From Pseudomonas sp. RGM2987 (GTDB taxonomy: Bacteria > Pseudomonadota > Gammaproteobacteria > Pseudomonadales > Pseudomonadaceae), in NCBI RefSeq assembly GCF_022952855.1, contig NZ_JALJDX010000221.1, positions 62,001 through 126,000 on the forward strand: DNA of 64,000 nucleotides, written 5' to 3'. Shown here one piece after another: positions 56,449 through 64,000 of this stretch; position 1 is the stretch's first letter, and the number at the start of each line of letters is the position of its first letter. The notes under the pieces were generated by a model, which was not told where the DNA came from, ran no database searches, and worked only from the letters and a program-made list of their open reading frames with translations. The translations under genes and the position numbers were made by a program.

Positions 56449-56814
56449 ATGCCTCACCTGCACCTGGAGTACACCGCCAACCTGCCGGAGCTCAAGGCCG
56501 ATGTCGCGCTGCTGCGCCTGAATAATGCACTGGTGGCTTCCGGCCAATTTGCCGCCGAGCCGGACATCAAGAGCCGGGCCATAAAGCTTGAGACGTTCCG
56601 GGTCGGCACCGGTATGGGTGAGCGTGGTTTCGTTTATGTGAAGCTGGCCTTGCTGGGCGGTCGATCACCGACGATCAAGAAACAGCTGTCCGATAGTCTG
56701 CTGGCCGTGCTCCAGGACCTTTGTCAGTGGCCGGCTGAGGTTTCCGTGCAGTTGTGCGTGGAAATCGTCGATCTCGACAGAGGTTCCTATGGGAAGGCCT
56801 TGGCCGGCCAGTGA
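56449..56814 (+). CDS. 5-carboxymethyl-2-hydroxymuconate isomerase family
   Basis: 121 residues. After Met removal Pro1 of MPHLHLEYTANL is the catalytic base of the tautomerase superfamily, and FVYVKLALLGGRSPTIKKQL is the trimer strand. Catalyses keto-enol tautomerisation in homoprotocatechuate degradation (HpaF). No other hpa genes are in the window. Confidence 0.85.
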   Translation: MPHLHLEYTANLPELKADVALLRLNNALVASGQFAAEPDIKSRAIKLETFRVGTGMGERGFVYVKLALLGGRSPTIKKQLSDSLLAVLQDLCQWPAEVSVQLCVEIVDLDRGSYGKALAGQ

Positions 56815-56817
56815 TGA

Positions 56818-57750
56818 TCAGGCGTCTCGCCCGGCGCAGGCCTTGATGATCTGTTCGCGCAGCCAGGTATTGGCACTGTCCTGATTGGCCGCCTGGGTCC
56901 ACTGCATGTCCAGGGTAAACCCAGGCAGACCATTGGGCGCTTCGTGGTGATTGAACGTCGCCTCGCTGGCCAGCAGCCTCTGAATGCGTCGGGGCAGGGT
57001 GAGGATGAAGTCGGTGCCGCTGATCATCTTCAATGCGGCGCTGTAGCTGTTGGCGCGGGCGGCGATTTGCCGTTGCTGGGCCTGTTGCGCCAGCCACCCG
57101 TCCACCATGTTGGTGGGTGACGTCCAGGGCGTCGGAAAGATGTGCCGGCGCCGTACGAACGTCTGAAGACTCAATTGCGGTTCCAGGGGCGCTGCCCGTT
57201 TATCGACGACACAGACCAGATCCTCCTGTAGCAGTTGCCGGGATAGTAGGTCGGCATGATTGCTGTGGAAGTTGGGGCCGAAGCAAATCACCAGGTCCAG
57301 GCTGCCGTCGCGCAGTCCATCGGCCGGAATGTCGGCCTCGAGCTTGTGCACGTTCACGACGACCGGCAGGTCGGCGTAATCGAAACCTTGCAGCAGTTGC
57401 GGCAGGATCAAATGCTCGAAGTATTCCGGCGCGCAGATGTTGAAGGTCACCGCCTGGCGTGTCGGATCAAATGTTGGCGTACCGGCATGGCACAGGTTGA
57501 TGCTTTGCAGGATCGCTTGCACATGGTCGTACATTCTCACGGCCTTGCAGGTGGGGCGCATGCCGCTGCGGGTGTTGGTAAACAGTTCGTCGTCGAAACA
57601 GGTCCGCAGTTTCTTCAGGCAATAACTGACGGTGGACTGGCTGACGCACAGCGCCTCGGATACACCGCTGACACTGCTTTGCTCGTACACCGCGCTAAAC
57701 ACCATGAGGTCCTGCATATCGAGCTTTCTTAGGGCGTTACTGTTCAGCAT
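56818..57750 (-). CDS. LysR family transcriptional regulator
   Basis: 310 residues. LRKLDMQDLMVFSAVYEQSS then EALCVSQSTVSYCLKKLRTC is the winged helix; the rest is a PBP-like effector domain. It ends 3 bp from the stop of the isomerase gene and faces it. Divergent from eptA. Confidence 0.87.
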   Translation of the reverse strand: MLNSNALRKLDMQDLMVFSAVYEQSSVSGVSEALCVSQSTVSYCLKKLRTCFDDELFTNTRSGMRPTCKAVRMYDHVQAILQSINLCHAGTPTFDPTRQAVTFNICAPEYFEHLILPQLLQGFDYADLPVVVNVHKLEADIPADGLRDGSLDLVICFGPNFHSNHADLLSRQLLQEDLVCVVDKRAAPLEPQLSLQTFVRRRHIFPTPWTSPTNMVDGWLAQQAQQRQIAARANSYSAALKMISGTDFILTLPRRIQRLLASEATFNHHEAPNGLPGFTLDMQWTQAANQDSANTWLREQIIKACAGRDA

Positions 57751-58090
57751 CCGTTCTGTCTCTCGCTGTGCTCCTTGCGCGGATCGTGCGCAAACCAGGC
57801 TGGTGATCCTAGCGGAACGATAGTCCCAGGAGAATGCCCGGCAGGCCGTTCAACGATCAGGAGTGGGACAGATAGTGTAGGGAACACGACGTTCGATCAA
57901 CAGCCGGGCGTTTATCCGTTGCTCGGTTCGTCCAGTCCATTCGCTTAAAAAATAATTTACTAGCAACTTTTTCACGAAAAATTGATGGTGGGTTACCTAA
58001 AGTTTGTGCTGCCGTAGGAAACGAATTTTTCACATTCCTTTTCCGGCACTTCTTTTCCAAAGAGCAACTTTCAGGAAGCCGTCAACTATC
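57751..58090. other. Divergent intergenic region lysR / eptA
   Basis: About 340 bp; AT-rich near 57960-58030. No gene is supported. It should contain the divergent promoters of the LysR regulator and EptA. No clear PmrA or ColR box could be assigned by eye. Confidence 0.4.
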
Positions 58091-59740
58091 ATGCTGACTA
58101 TTAAAGCCGTGCGCCCGGAATGGGTGACGCTGGTTGCCAGTGCCTTTTTATTGGCAGGCTTCAACATTGTTCTGTGGCAACACCTGCTCTCGATCACCGC
58201 AGATGACGGCCGTGGCATGCTGATGTGCGTGGCGTTTGGCGTGATGATCTTCTGCGCGTTCAACCTGGTACTCACCCTCGTGGCGTTCCGTCCGGTGCTC
58301 AAGCCCGTGCTGGTGCTGCTGTTTCTGATCAGCGCCGGGGTGGCGTATTTCATGGCCCAGTACGGCGTGCTGATCGATGCAGGGATGTTGCGTAACTTCG
58401 CCGAAACCAATGCCACGGAAGTCCGTGATCTGTTATCCCTGAAGTTGTTTGCTTATCTTGCACTGCTCGGTGTTCTGCCTTCCTGGTTATTGTTAAAAAC
58501 ACCGATCAAATACCGTCGCTGGCCCAGGGAGCTGTTAAGTAAGTTGCTGGTGGGCGTGGCTTCGGCGGCGGTGATTGGTGGGGTTGCCCTGGCCAACTAT
58601 CAGGGCCTGTCTTCGTTGTTTCGCAATCACCATGAATTGCGCCTGATGGTGGTGCCGAGCAACTACATCGGTGCATCGATCGGCTACTTGCGCGAGCAGG
58701 TCGCGTCGGCCAAGCAACCGTTCATCCCGTTGGGCGAGGACGCCAGCCGCAACCCGGCGTGGCAGTCCCATGCACGTAAATCCCTGACGGTATTGGTGGT
58801 AGGGGAGAGCGCCCGTGCAGAGAACTTTGGCATCCTGGGCTATAACCGTGACACCACGCCAACGCTGGACAAAGAGGCCGGCCTGATCGCCTTCACCGAT
58901 GTGCATTCCTGCGGTACCGAAACCGCGGTGTCGGTGCCGTGCATGTTTTCCAACATGGGGCGCAAGAACTACGACGCCAGCAAGGCCAAAAATGAAGAGG
59001 GCCTGCTGGATGTGCTCAAGCGCGCCGGCCTGGACGTGATCTGGCGGGATAACCAGTCCGGCTGCAAGGGCACTTGTGACCGGGTCACCTTGCAGGATGT
59101 GAGCAACCTCAAGGATCCGGCCCTGTGTGCCAACAGCGAATGCCGCGACGAGATCCTGCTCCAGGGCTTGCAGCATTTCATCGACACCCTCGACAAGGAC
59201 ACCGTGCTGGTGCTGCACCAGATGGGCAGCCACGGGCCGGAATACTTCAAGCGCTACCCCAAGGAGTACGAGCATTTCACCCCAGTGTGCGAGAGCAACG
59301 CGCTGAACAATTGCAGCCGCGAGAGCATCGTCAACGGCTACGACAACACCCTGGTGTACACCGATCATGTGTTGTCGACCCTGATCGACCTGCTGCGGGC
59401 CAATCAGGACAAGGTCGACACCGCCATGCTGTACCTCTCGGACCACGGTGAGTCGTTGGGCGAATACAACCTGTTTCTCCATGGCACGCCCTACATGCTT
59501 GCCCCCGAGCAACAGAAACACGTGGCGATGCTCGCCTGGTTCTCCGACAGCTATCAGAAGTCGTTCTCGGTCGACACCCATTGCCTGCAATTGAGCCGGG
59601 AAAAACCCCTGAGCCAGGACAACCTGTTTCACTCGATGCTCGGACTGCTGGAGGTCAACAGCCAGGTCTACAACCGGGATCTGGACATGTTTGCCAACTG
59701 TCGCGGCGCGGTTATCGACGGGGTGTTGGCGCGGGAATAA
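58091..59740 (+). CDS. eptA: Lipid A phosphoethanolamine transferase (EptA-like)
   Basis: 549 residues. Five N-terminal transmembrane helices, then the periplasmic alkaline-phosphatase-like catalytic domain beginning VLVVGESARAENFG. The nucleophilic Thr is in CGTETAVSVPCM; YLSDHGESLGE provides metal ligands. Adds phosphoethanolamine to lipid A and lowers polymyxin binding. ATG at 58091 has AGGA 14 bases upstream, so the start is moderately certain. Confidence 0.9.
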   Translation: MLTIKAVRPEWVTLVASAFLLAGFNIVLWQHLLSITADDGRGMLMCVAFGVMIFCAFNLVLTLVAFRPVLKPVLVLLFLISAGVAYFMAQYGVLIDAGMLRNFAETNATEVRDLLSLKLFAYLALLGVLPSWLLLKTPIKYRRWPRELLSKLLVGVASAAVIGGVALANYQGLSSLFRNHHELRLMVVPSNYIGASIGYLREQVASAKQPFIPLGEDASRNPAWQSHARKSLTVLVVGESARAENFGILGYNRDTTPTLDKEAGLIAFTDVHSCGTETAVSVPCMFSNMGRKNYDASKAKNEEGLLDVLKRAGLDVIWRDNQSGCKGTCDRVTLQDVSNLKDPALCANSECRDEILLQGLQHFIDTLDKDTVLVLHQMGSHGPEYFKRYPKEYEHFTPVCESNALNNCSRESIVNGYDNTLVYTDHVLSTLIDLLRANQDKVDTAMLYLSDHGESLGEYNLFLHGTPYMLAPEQQKHVAMLAWFSDSYQKSFSVDTHCLQLSREKPLSQDNLFHSMLGLLEVNSQVYNRDLDMFANCRGAVIDGVLARE

Positions 59741-59806
59741 TTCCTACACCTTTTTTTCACGAATGAGTGTTTAACCTGTCATCCAACTATTCCAAGAGCG
59801 GTTCGT

Positions 59807-60448
59807 ATGTCCGGGTTACCTCCCTCCACCGTCGAGCTTGAGTTCGCCAGGCATCACGATCAGGAGCACGCGCAGGTCTGCTGCCAGCCAGCGCCTCGTC
59901 GGATGCGCCTGGCGTACTGGCGTGACGAGCAAATGGTGCGCAACGCCCTGAAAGTGGCGGGAGAGCCCGGGCTGGTGCTGGATGTGGCCTGTGGCGCGGG
60001 GCGGTTCTGGCCGGTACTGGCCGAGCACGCCAACCGGGTGATCCTTGCGGCGGACCCGTCGCCGGACATGCTCGAGCACGCGCTCACCCACCATGGCGGC
60101 GCGTTTCTCAAGCGGGTCAAGACGTTTCCCAGTTCAGCGTTCACCATCGGGCTGTCAGCCAATGCGGTGGACTGCATTTGTTGTCTGCAACTGTTTCGCC
60201 ACGTCTGCGCCAGCGAGCATCGCCTGGCGTTGTTGCGCGAATTTCATCGGGTCAGTCGCGATACGGTGATCGTGTCGGTCCGGATCGAAGGCCCCCTGAA
60301 GATCGGCCATCCGCCGCAGCGAAACCTGGCCGGCAAGGCTGACATCGAGGCCGAGTTTCGCCAGGCCGGTTTCAGCGTGCTGTGGCATCAGGATTTCCTG
60401 CCCGGTTTCGCGCTGACCCGGGTTTATGTACTGCGTAAGACCGGATAA
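59807..60448 (+). CDS. SAM-dependent methyltransferase
   Basis: 213 residues. VLDVACGAGRFWPVLAEHA is motif I of class I methyltransferases, with ILAADPSPDMLEHAL as motif II and VDCICCLQLFRH as motif III. Substrate unknown; 66 bp after eptA in the same direction. Confidence 0.85.
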   Translation: MSGLPPSTVELEFARHHDQEHAQVCCQPAPRRMRLAYWRDEQMVRNALKVAGEPGLVLDVACGAGRFWPVLAEHANRVILAADPSPDMLEHALTHHGGAFLKRVKTFPSSAFTIGLSANAVDCICCLQLFRHVCASEHRLALLREFHRVSRDTVIVSVRIEGPLKIGHPPQRNLAGKADIEAEFRQAGFSVLWHQDFLPGFALTRVYVLRKTG

Positions 60449-60569
60449 CTCCTGATGTAGGACTATTCTTGCTTTTGCGTAGGCGATTTCTCTCAGGCTC
60501 TTGCTCTATGGGTGCTCGCAATCGCCGACGGCGATATATACTGCGCGCCATTCTTCAAGGGAGAGCCGT

Positions 60570-61703
60570 GTGGCCATCGATATTCACTGGATTCGCGACA
60601 ACGATAGCCTCGGTCAGTTTTGCGCCGAATGGCAGCAGTTGCCATTCGTCGCCCTCGACACCGAATTCATGCGGGTCGACACCTTTTACCCCATCGCCGG
60701 CTTGCTGCAGATCGGTGACGGCAAGCGTGCCTACCTGATCGACCCCTTGACCATCGACAACTGGCAGCCTTTGGCGGCCCTGCTGGAAAACCCGGCGGTG
60801 CTCAAAGTGCTGCACGCCTGTAGCGAAGACCTTGAAGTGCTGCTGCGCCTGACCGGCAGCCTGCCCGCGCCGTTGTTCGATACACAATTGGCGGCCGCTT
60901 ACCTGAACCTCGGTTTTTCCATGGGTTATTCGCGGCTGGTGCAGGAAGTGCTGGGCATCGAACTGCCCAAGGGCGAGACCCGTTCCGACTGGTTGCAACG
61001 GCCGCTGTCCGAGACGCAGATCAGCTATGCCGCGGAAGATGCCGTGCATCTGGCGGAAGTTTTCGTACAGTTGCGTCCCAAGCTGTCTGACGAAAAATAT
61101 GCCTGGGTCCTGGAGGATGGCGCCGAGCTGGTAGCCAACCTGCGTCGCGAAGTCGACCCGTACGAGGTGTACCGCGAAGCCAAGCTGGCCTGGAAACTGT
61201 CCCGTGCCCAATTAGCCGTGCTGCGCGAGCTGTGTGCCTGGCGCGAGCGCGAGGCGCGGGCCCGTGATCTGCCGCGCAATCGCATCATCCGCGAACATTC
61301 ACTGTGGCCGCTGGCCCGCACGCAGCCGGACAACCTCGGCGCGTTGGCAAAAATCGAAGACATGCACCCGCGCACGGTGCGCCAGGACGGCGAGTTCCTG
61401 TTGGGCCTGATCCAGCGCGCCGCCAACGTACCACCCGAGCAGTGGCCGCCGGCCGTGGCCGAGCCGCTGCCCATCGAGGCCTCGGCGCTGGTCAAGCGCC
61501 TGCGGGCGCTGGGGCAGGCTGAAGCCGAGCGCCTGGGGATTGCTCCAGAGCTGATGCTGCGCAAGAAAACCCTCGAAGCGCTGATCAAGAGCGGCTTTCC
61601 CGAGGGCCCTTACCAATTGCCCGATTCGCTGCGTGGCTGGCGCCGCGAATTGATGGGCCAGGCGCTGCTCGACAGCCTGGCCACTGCCGGAGAACCGCCT
61701 TGA
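60570..61703 (+). CDS. rnd: Ribonuclease D
   Basis: 377 residues from GTG at 60570 (AAGGGAGA upstream). The DEDD exonuclease motifs are [23 protein letters not shown] and [13 protein letters not shown]. An HRDC domain ([20 protein letters not shown]) follows. Trims tRNA 3' ends. Overlaps ycgL by four bases. Confidence 0.93.
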   Translation: MAIDIHWIRDNDSLGQFCAEWQQLPFVALDTEFMRVDTFYPIAGLLQIGDGKRAYLIDPLTIDNWQPLAALLENPAVLKVLHACSEDLEVLLRLTGSLPAPLFDTQLAAAYLNLGFSMGYSRLVQEVLGIELPKGETRSDWLQRPLSETQISYAAEDAVHLAEVFVQLRPKLSDEKYAWVLEDGAELVANLRREVDPYEVYREAKLAWKLSRAQLAVLRELCAWREREARARDLPRNRIIREHSLWPLARTQPDNLGALAKIEDMHPRTVRQDGEFLLGLIQRAANVPPEQWPPAVAEPLPIEASALVKRLRALGQAEAERLGIAPELMLRKKTLEALIKSGFPEGPYQLPDSLRGWRRELMGQALLDSLATAGEPP

Positions 61704-61993
61704 AACGTATCTGCTCCATCTACCGAAGCTCGAAGAAAAACGAGATGTACTTGTATGTGCTCAAAAGCGATGCCCTGGCCCGCGTGCCGGAGCCGTTGAT
61801 GGCGGCCTTTGGCAAGGCGATCCATGCTTTTGACCTGGTACTGAGCCCCGAGCGGCAGCTGTCCCGGGAAGACATCAACCAGGTGCTGGAGAACCTCGAC
61901 ACCCAGGGTTATCACCTACAGATGCCGCCGGCCGAAGACGAGTACATCGAGCATTTGCCCGAAGAGCTGCTGCGCCGCAACGACCCCGTTTGA
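61700..61993 (+). CDS. ycgL: YcgL domain protein
   Basis: 97 residues from TTG at 61700, which overlaps the RNase D stop. [20 protein letters not shown] and [20 protein letters not shown] match YcgL. This rnd-ycgL pair is typical of Pseudomonas. Function unresolved. Confidence 0.9.
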   Translation: MKRICSIYRSSKKNEMYLYVLKSDALARVPEPLMAAFGKAIHAFDLVLSPERQLSREDINQVLENLDTQGYHLQMPPAEDEYIEHLPEELLRRNDPV

Positions 61994-62114
61994 CGCTACC
62001 CCAGGCACTCGTCCTGGGGGTTCTTGAAATACGGAATGATTTTTGGCGACGATCGCATGGATGGAGTGACACTCTGTCGGCGCTCGTCTGCCCTGTTTTT
62101 GAAAGGTTTGATTC

Positions 62115-63047
62115 ATGCGCGTTCTGATTGCCGAACACGACCACGCGGTGTATGCCCAGCTGTTGCGTCAGGCGGCACCCGATCTTGAAGTACTGACCAG
62201 CGGCGATTCCGCCGAACTGTCGCGATTGGCCGGCGATTGCCCGGTCTGGCTCGGCCAGCCGGACCTGCTGGCGACCCTGTTGCGCCAGGGCCACCGGCCC
62301 CATTGGCTGCAATCGACCTGGGCCGGCATCACGCCGTTGCTGGCCGAGGGCCTGACCCGTGATTACCGCCTGACCCGGGCGGTCGGCATTTTTGGCCAGG
62401 TGATGGCCGAGTACGTGCTCACCTACATGCTCGGCCATGAGCGCGAGGTGCTGGCGCGGTTGGTCAGCCAGGTGGAGCGCAAGTGGGACAATCGCCAGGG
62501 GCAGGGCCTGGCGGGGCGCAAGGTGCTGATTGTCGGCACCGGTGATATCGGCCAGCGCGTGGCGCAGTTCCTGGTGCCGTTTGGTGTGCAGCTGTATGGC
62601 ATCGCCCGGGAACCCCGGGAGCTGGCACCGTTCATCAAGGTGGGCGGGCTGGCGGATCTTCCGCGCCTGGTGGGGGAGGTGGATTACGTCATCAATCTGC
62701 TGCCCAACACCCCCGATACCCATGATGTGTACGATGCAGCGCTGTTCAAGCAGTTCAAACCGACCGGATTGTTTATCAATGTCGGTCGCGGCGTCGCCGT
62801 GGTCGATGCCGACCTGGTGCAAGCCCTGAAGGACGGTCATCTGGCCGGTGCGGTGATCGATGTCTGCCGCCAGGAACCATTGCCCCAGCGCCACCCGTTC
62901 TGGACCGCCTGGGGCCTGCTGCTGACCGGCCACAGCTCGGCGCCGACCTCGCCGTCGATGATGGCACAGCTGTTCCTGGAAAACCTGCGGGCTTATCAAA
63001 CCGGCGAAGTATTGCGTGGGGAAGTGGATTTCACCCGGGGGTATTGA
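62115..63047 (+). CDS. D-2-hydroxyacid dehydrogenase
   Basis: 310 residues. Rossmann motif LIVGTGDIGQRVAQFLVPFG; Arg in INVGRGVAVVD, Glu in CRQEPLPQ and His in LLTGHSSAPT form the catalytic triad of the D-isomer-specific family. NAD(P)H-dependent reductant of a 2-ketoacid, probably of the glyoxylate/hydroxypyruvate type. AAGG stands before ATG 62115. Confidence 0.88.
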   Translation: MRVLIAEHDHAVYAQLLRQAAPDLEVLTSGDSAELSRLAGDCPVWLGQPDLLATLLRQGHRPHWLQSTWAGITPLLAEGLTRDYRLTRAVGIFGQVMAEYVLTYMLGHEREVLARLVSQVERKWDNRQGQGLAGRKVLIVGTGDIGQRVAQFLVPFGVQLYGIAREPRELAPFIKVGGLADLPRLVGEVDYVINLLPNTPDTHDVYDAALFKQFKPTGLFINVGRGVAVVDADLVQALKDGHLAGAVIDVCRQEPLPQRHPFWTAWGLLLTGHSSAPTSPSMMAQLFLENLRAYQTGEVLRGEVDFTRGY

Positions 63048-63063
63048 GGCTCACCTTGATCCA

Positions 63064-63156
63064 GTGTGGGAGCGAGCCTGCTCGCGATAGCGATCTACCA
63101 GCCGACATTGTTGTTGCCTGACACTCCGCCATCGCGAGCAGGCTCGCTCCCACAGG
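63064..63156. repeat. BIME: inverted REP pair
   Basis: GTGGGAGCGAGCCTGCTCGC near 63066 and GCGAGCAGGCTCGCTCCCAC ending near 63153. A second REP family distinct from the 51535 type. Confidence 0.8.
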
Positions 63157-63198
63157 AAGCTCCAGTGAAGGTTGGGTTTGCGTCCACCACGAGCCCAA

Positions 63199-63290
63199 GT
63201 GTGGGAGCGGGCTTGCCCGCGAAAGCGTCAGATCAGTCAGCATTGATGTGGCTGACCCACCGCCTTCGCGAGCAAGCCCGCTCCCACAGG
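63199..63290. repeat. BIME: inverted REP pair
   Basis: GTGGGAGCGGGCTTGCCCGC near 63201 and GCGAGCAAGCCCGCTCCCAC near 63288. Adjacent to the preceding pair, giving a tandem BIME cluster. Confidence 0.8.
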
Positions 63291-63304
63291 GATTTCAGCG
63301 GGTG

Positions 63305-63898
63305 CTACAGCGTGAACTCACCTTCCGCCACCAGCTCGCTCAATGGCCGGCGCGGGCTCGGGGTTTCGCGGGCCTGAAGGTAATCGGCCAGGGTGGATTT
63401 GTCCCCCAGCTTGCCAATCGCCACGGCAGCATGCAGGGCATAGCCTTCCGGGATTTTCAGTTCCTTGCGGGTCAGTTCCTGGTCGAAACCGGCCATGCCG
63501 TGGGTGTGCCAGCCGCTGAGGCTGGCTTGCAGCGCCAGGTGGCCCCAGGCCGCACCGGTGTCGAAGGTGTGCCACAGCGCCGGGGTTTCCTCGGTGGCGC
63601 CGGGCACGGCGAAGGTGGTTTTCGACGCAATGATCACCAGTGCCGAGGCGTGTTGCGCCCAACCGCGGTTGAACTCGTTGAGCAGGCCCAGGAAGCGCTC
63701 CCAGTTCGGCGTGTCGCGGCGCGCATAGAGGAAGCGCCACGGCTGGGAGTTGTACGCCGACGGCGCCCAGCGCGCAGCTTCGAAAAAGCCCAGCAGGGTT
63801 TCTTCGGCAATGGCCTCGCCGGTAAAGGCACGGGGCGACCAGCGTTCGATGAACTGAGGATGGATGGCGTAGTCGGCGATGCGGGAATTGGCGCTCAT
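63305..63898 (-). CDS. Nitroreductase family protein
   Basis: 197 residues from ATG at 63898. IERWSPRAFTGEAIAEETLL and RWAPSAYNSQPWRFLYARRD are the FMN-binding start of the nitroreductase fold; LSGWHTHGMAGFD and the C-terminal EGYALHAAVAIGKLG follow. FMN-dependent NAD(P)H oxidoreductase; substrate unknown. Confidence 0.88.
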   Translation of the reverse strand: MSANSRIADYAIHPQFIERWSPRAFTGEAIAEETLLGFFEAARWAPSAYNSQPWRFLYARRDTPNWERFLGLLNEFNRGWAQHASALVIIASKTTFAVPGATEETPALWHTFDTGAAWGHLALQASLSGWHTHGMAGFDQELTRKELKIPEGYALHAAVAIGKLGDKSTLADYLQARETPSPRRPLSELVAEGEFTL

Positions 63899-64000
63899 GG
63901 GCTTACCTGACCGGATTGGGGAAGAGGAATTGAGCAACCTACGTCCCGGCGCGCAGCCTGGCAAGCCCCGCACTACCGACAGTCGCCCGTGCTTGGCCTC

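Noticed and set aside
58535-59632. Long minus-strand frame opposite eptA
   Set aside because: Antisense shadow of the phosphoethanolamine transferase, which has clear catalytic motifs.
1-64000. CRISPR array or insertion sequence
   Set aside because: No regularly spaced short direct repeats and no transposase frame were seen; repeats present are REP/BIME, VRs and one gene duplication.

Overview
The window shows a Pseudomonas chromosome (P. fluorescens-group-like) carrying a lambda-like siphovirus prophage. The evidence is the overall base composition, RNase D followed by ycgL, two DUF6124-type genes, Pseudomonas-type REP palindromes and a tRNA-Ser attachment site. The prophage occupies position 1 to about 45,674; its left end, including the integrase, lies outside the window. 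The right boundary is a tRNA-Ser(CGA) 3' portion at 45,612-45,674. From there to 64,000 the DNA is ordinary host chromosome.

Left prophage arm (1-7,700, minus strand): a long early operon runs leftward from a predicted pL promoter with repressor operators. It holds many small, tightly overlapping genes, a Gp157-family protein, a putative single-strand annealing recombinase and, most notably, part of a diversity-generating retroelement (DGR). The DGR part consists of an Avd-like accessory gene (18-374) and three DUF1566 / C-type-lectin-like target genes (428-1048, 1127-1732, 6483-7085). The targets end in aligned 113-bp variable repeats that differ almost only at codon positions 1 and 2 of NNC/NNT codons, the footprint of adenine-specific mutagenesis. 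The template repeat and reverse transcriptase are expected just left of position 1.

Immunity and replication (7,700-16,600): a DUF1654 protein, a superinfection-immunity-like membrane protein, a CI/S24 repressor facing a Cro-like gene across three operators, a Rha-family protein, a DnaT-like replication protein with a P-like helicase loader, NinB/NinG-like proteins, and a gene placed like antiterminator Q. That last gene is followed by a pR'-like promoter and an immediate terminator.

Late region (16,600-45,500): two divergent tRNA genes and an antisense hicAB toxin-antitoxin pair come first. Next are holin-like genes, a proteasome-like hydrolase, a phage metallopeptidase, terminase, portal, head and neck genes, the tail tube, a G/GT pair with a lambda-like -1 slippery heptamer, the tape measure, and M-L-K-I-J tail-tip genes interrupted by a small moron block. 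Tail fiber genes, an endolysin and nested Rz/Rz1 spanins close the region. A long-spaced palindrome built on CGCGACAC occurs three times in the prophage and is unexplained.

Host flank (45,700-64,000): AraC regulator, GST, EamA transporter, two near-identical DUF6124 genes each preceded by a covarying structured leader, a RelE-like toxin/antitoxin pair between the two copies, a chemoreceptor, cupin, second AraC, DUF1508 protein, two LysR regulators around a CHMI-family isomerase, an EptA phosphoethanolamine transferase, a methyltransferase, RNase D-YcgL, a D-2-hydroxyacid dehydrogenase and a nitroreductase, with REP/BIME palindromes between genes.
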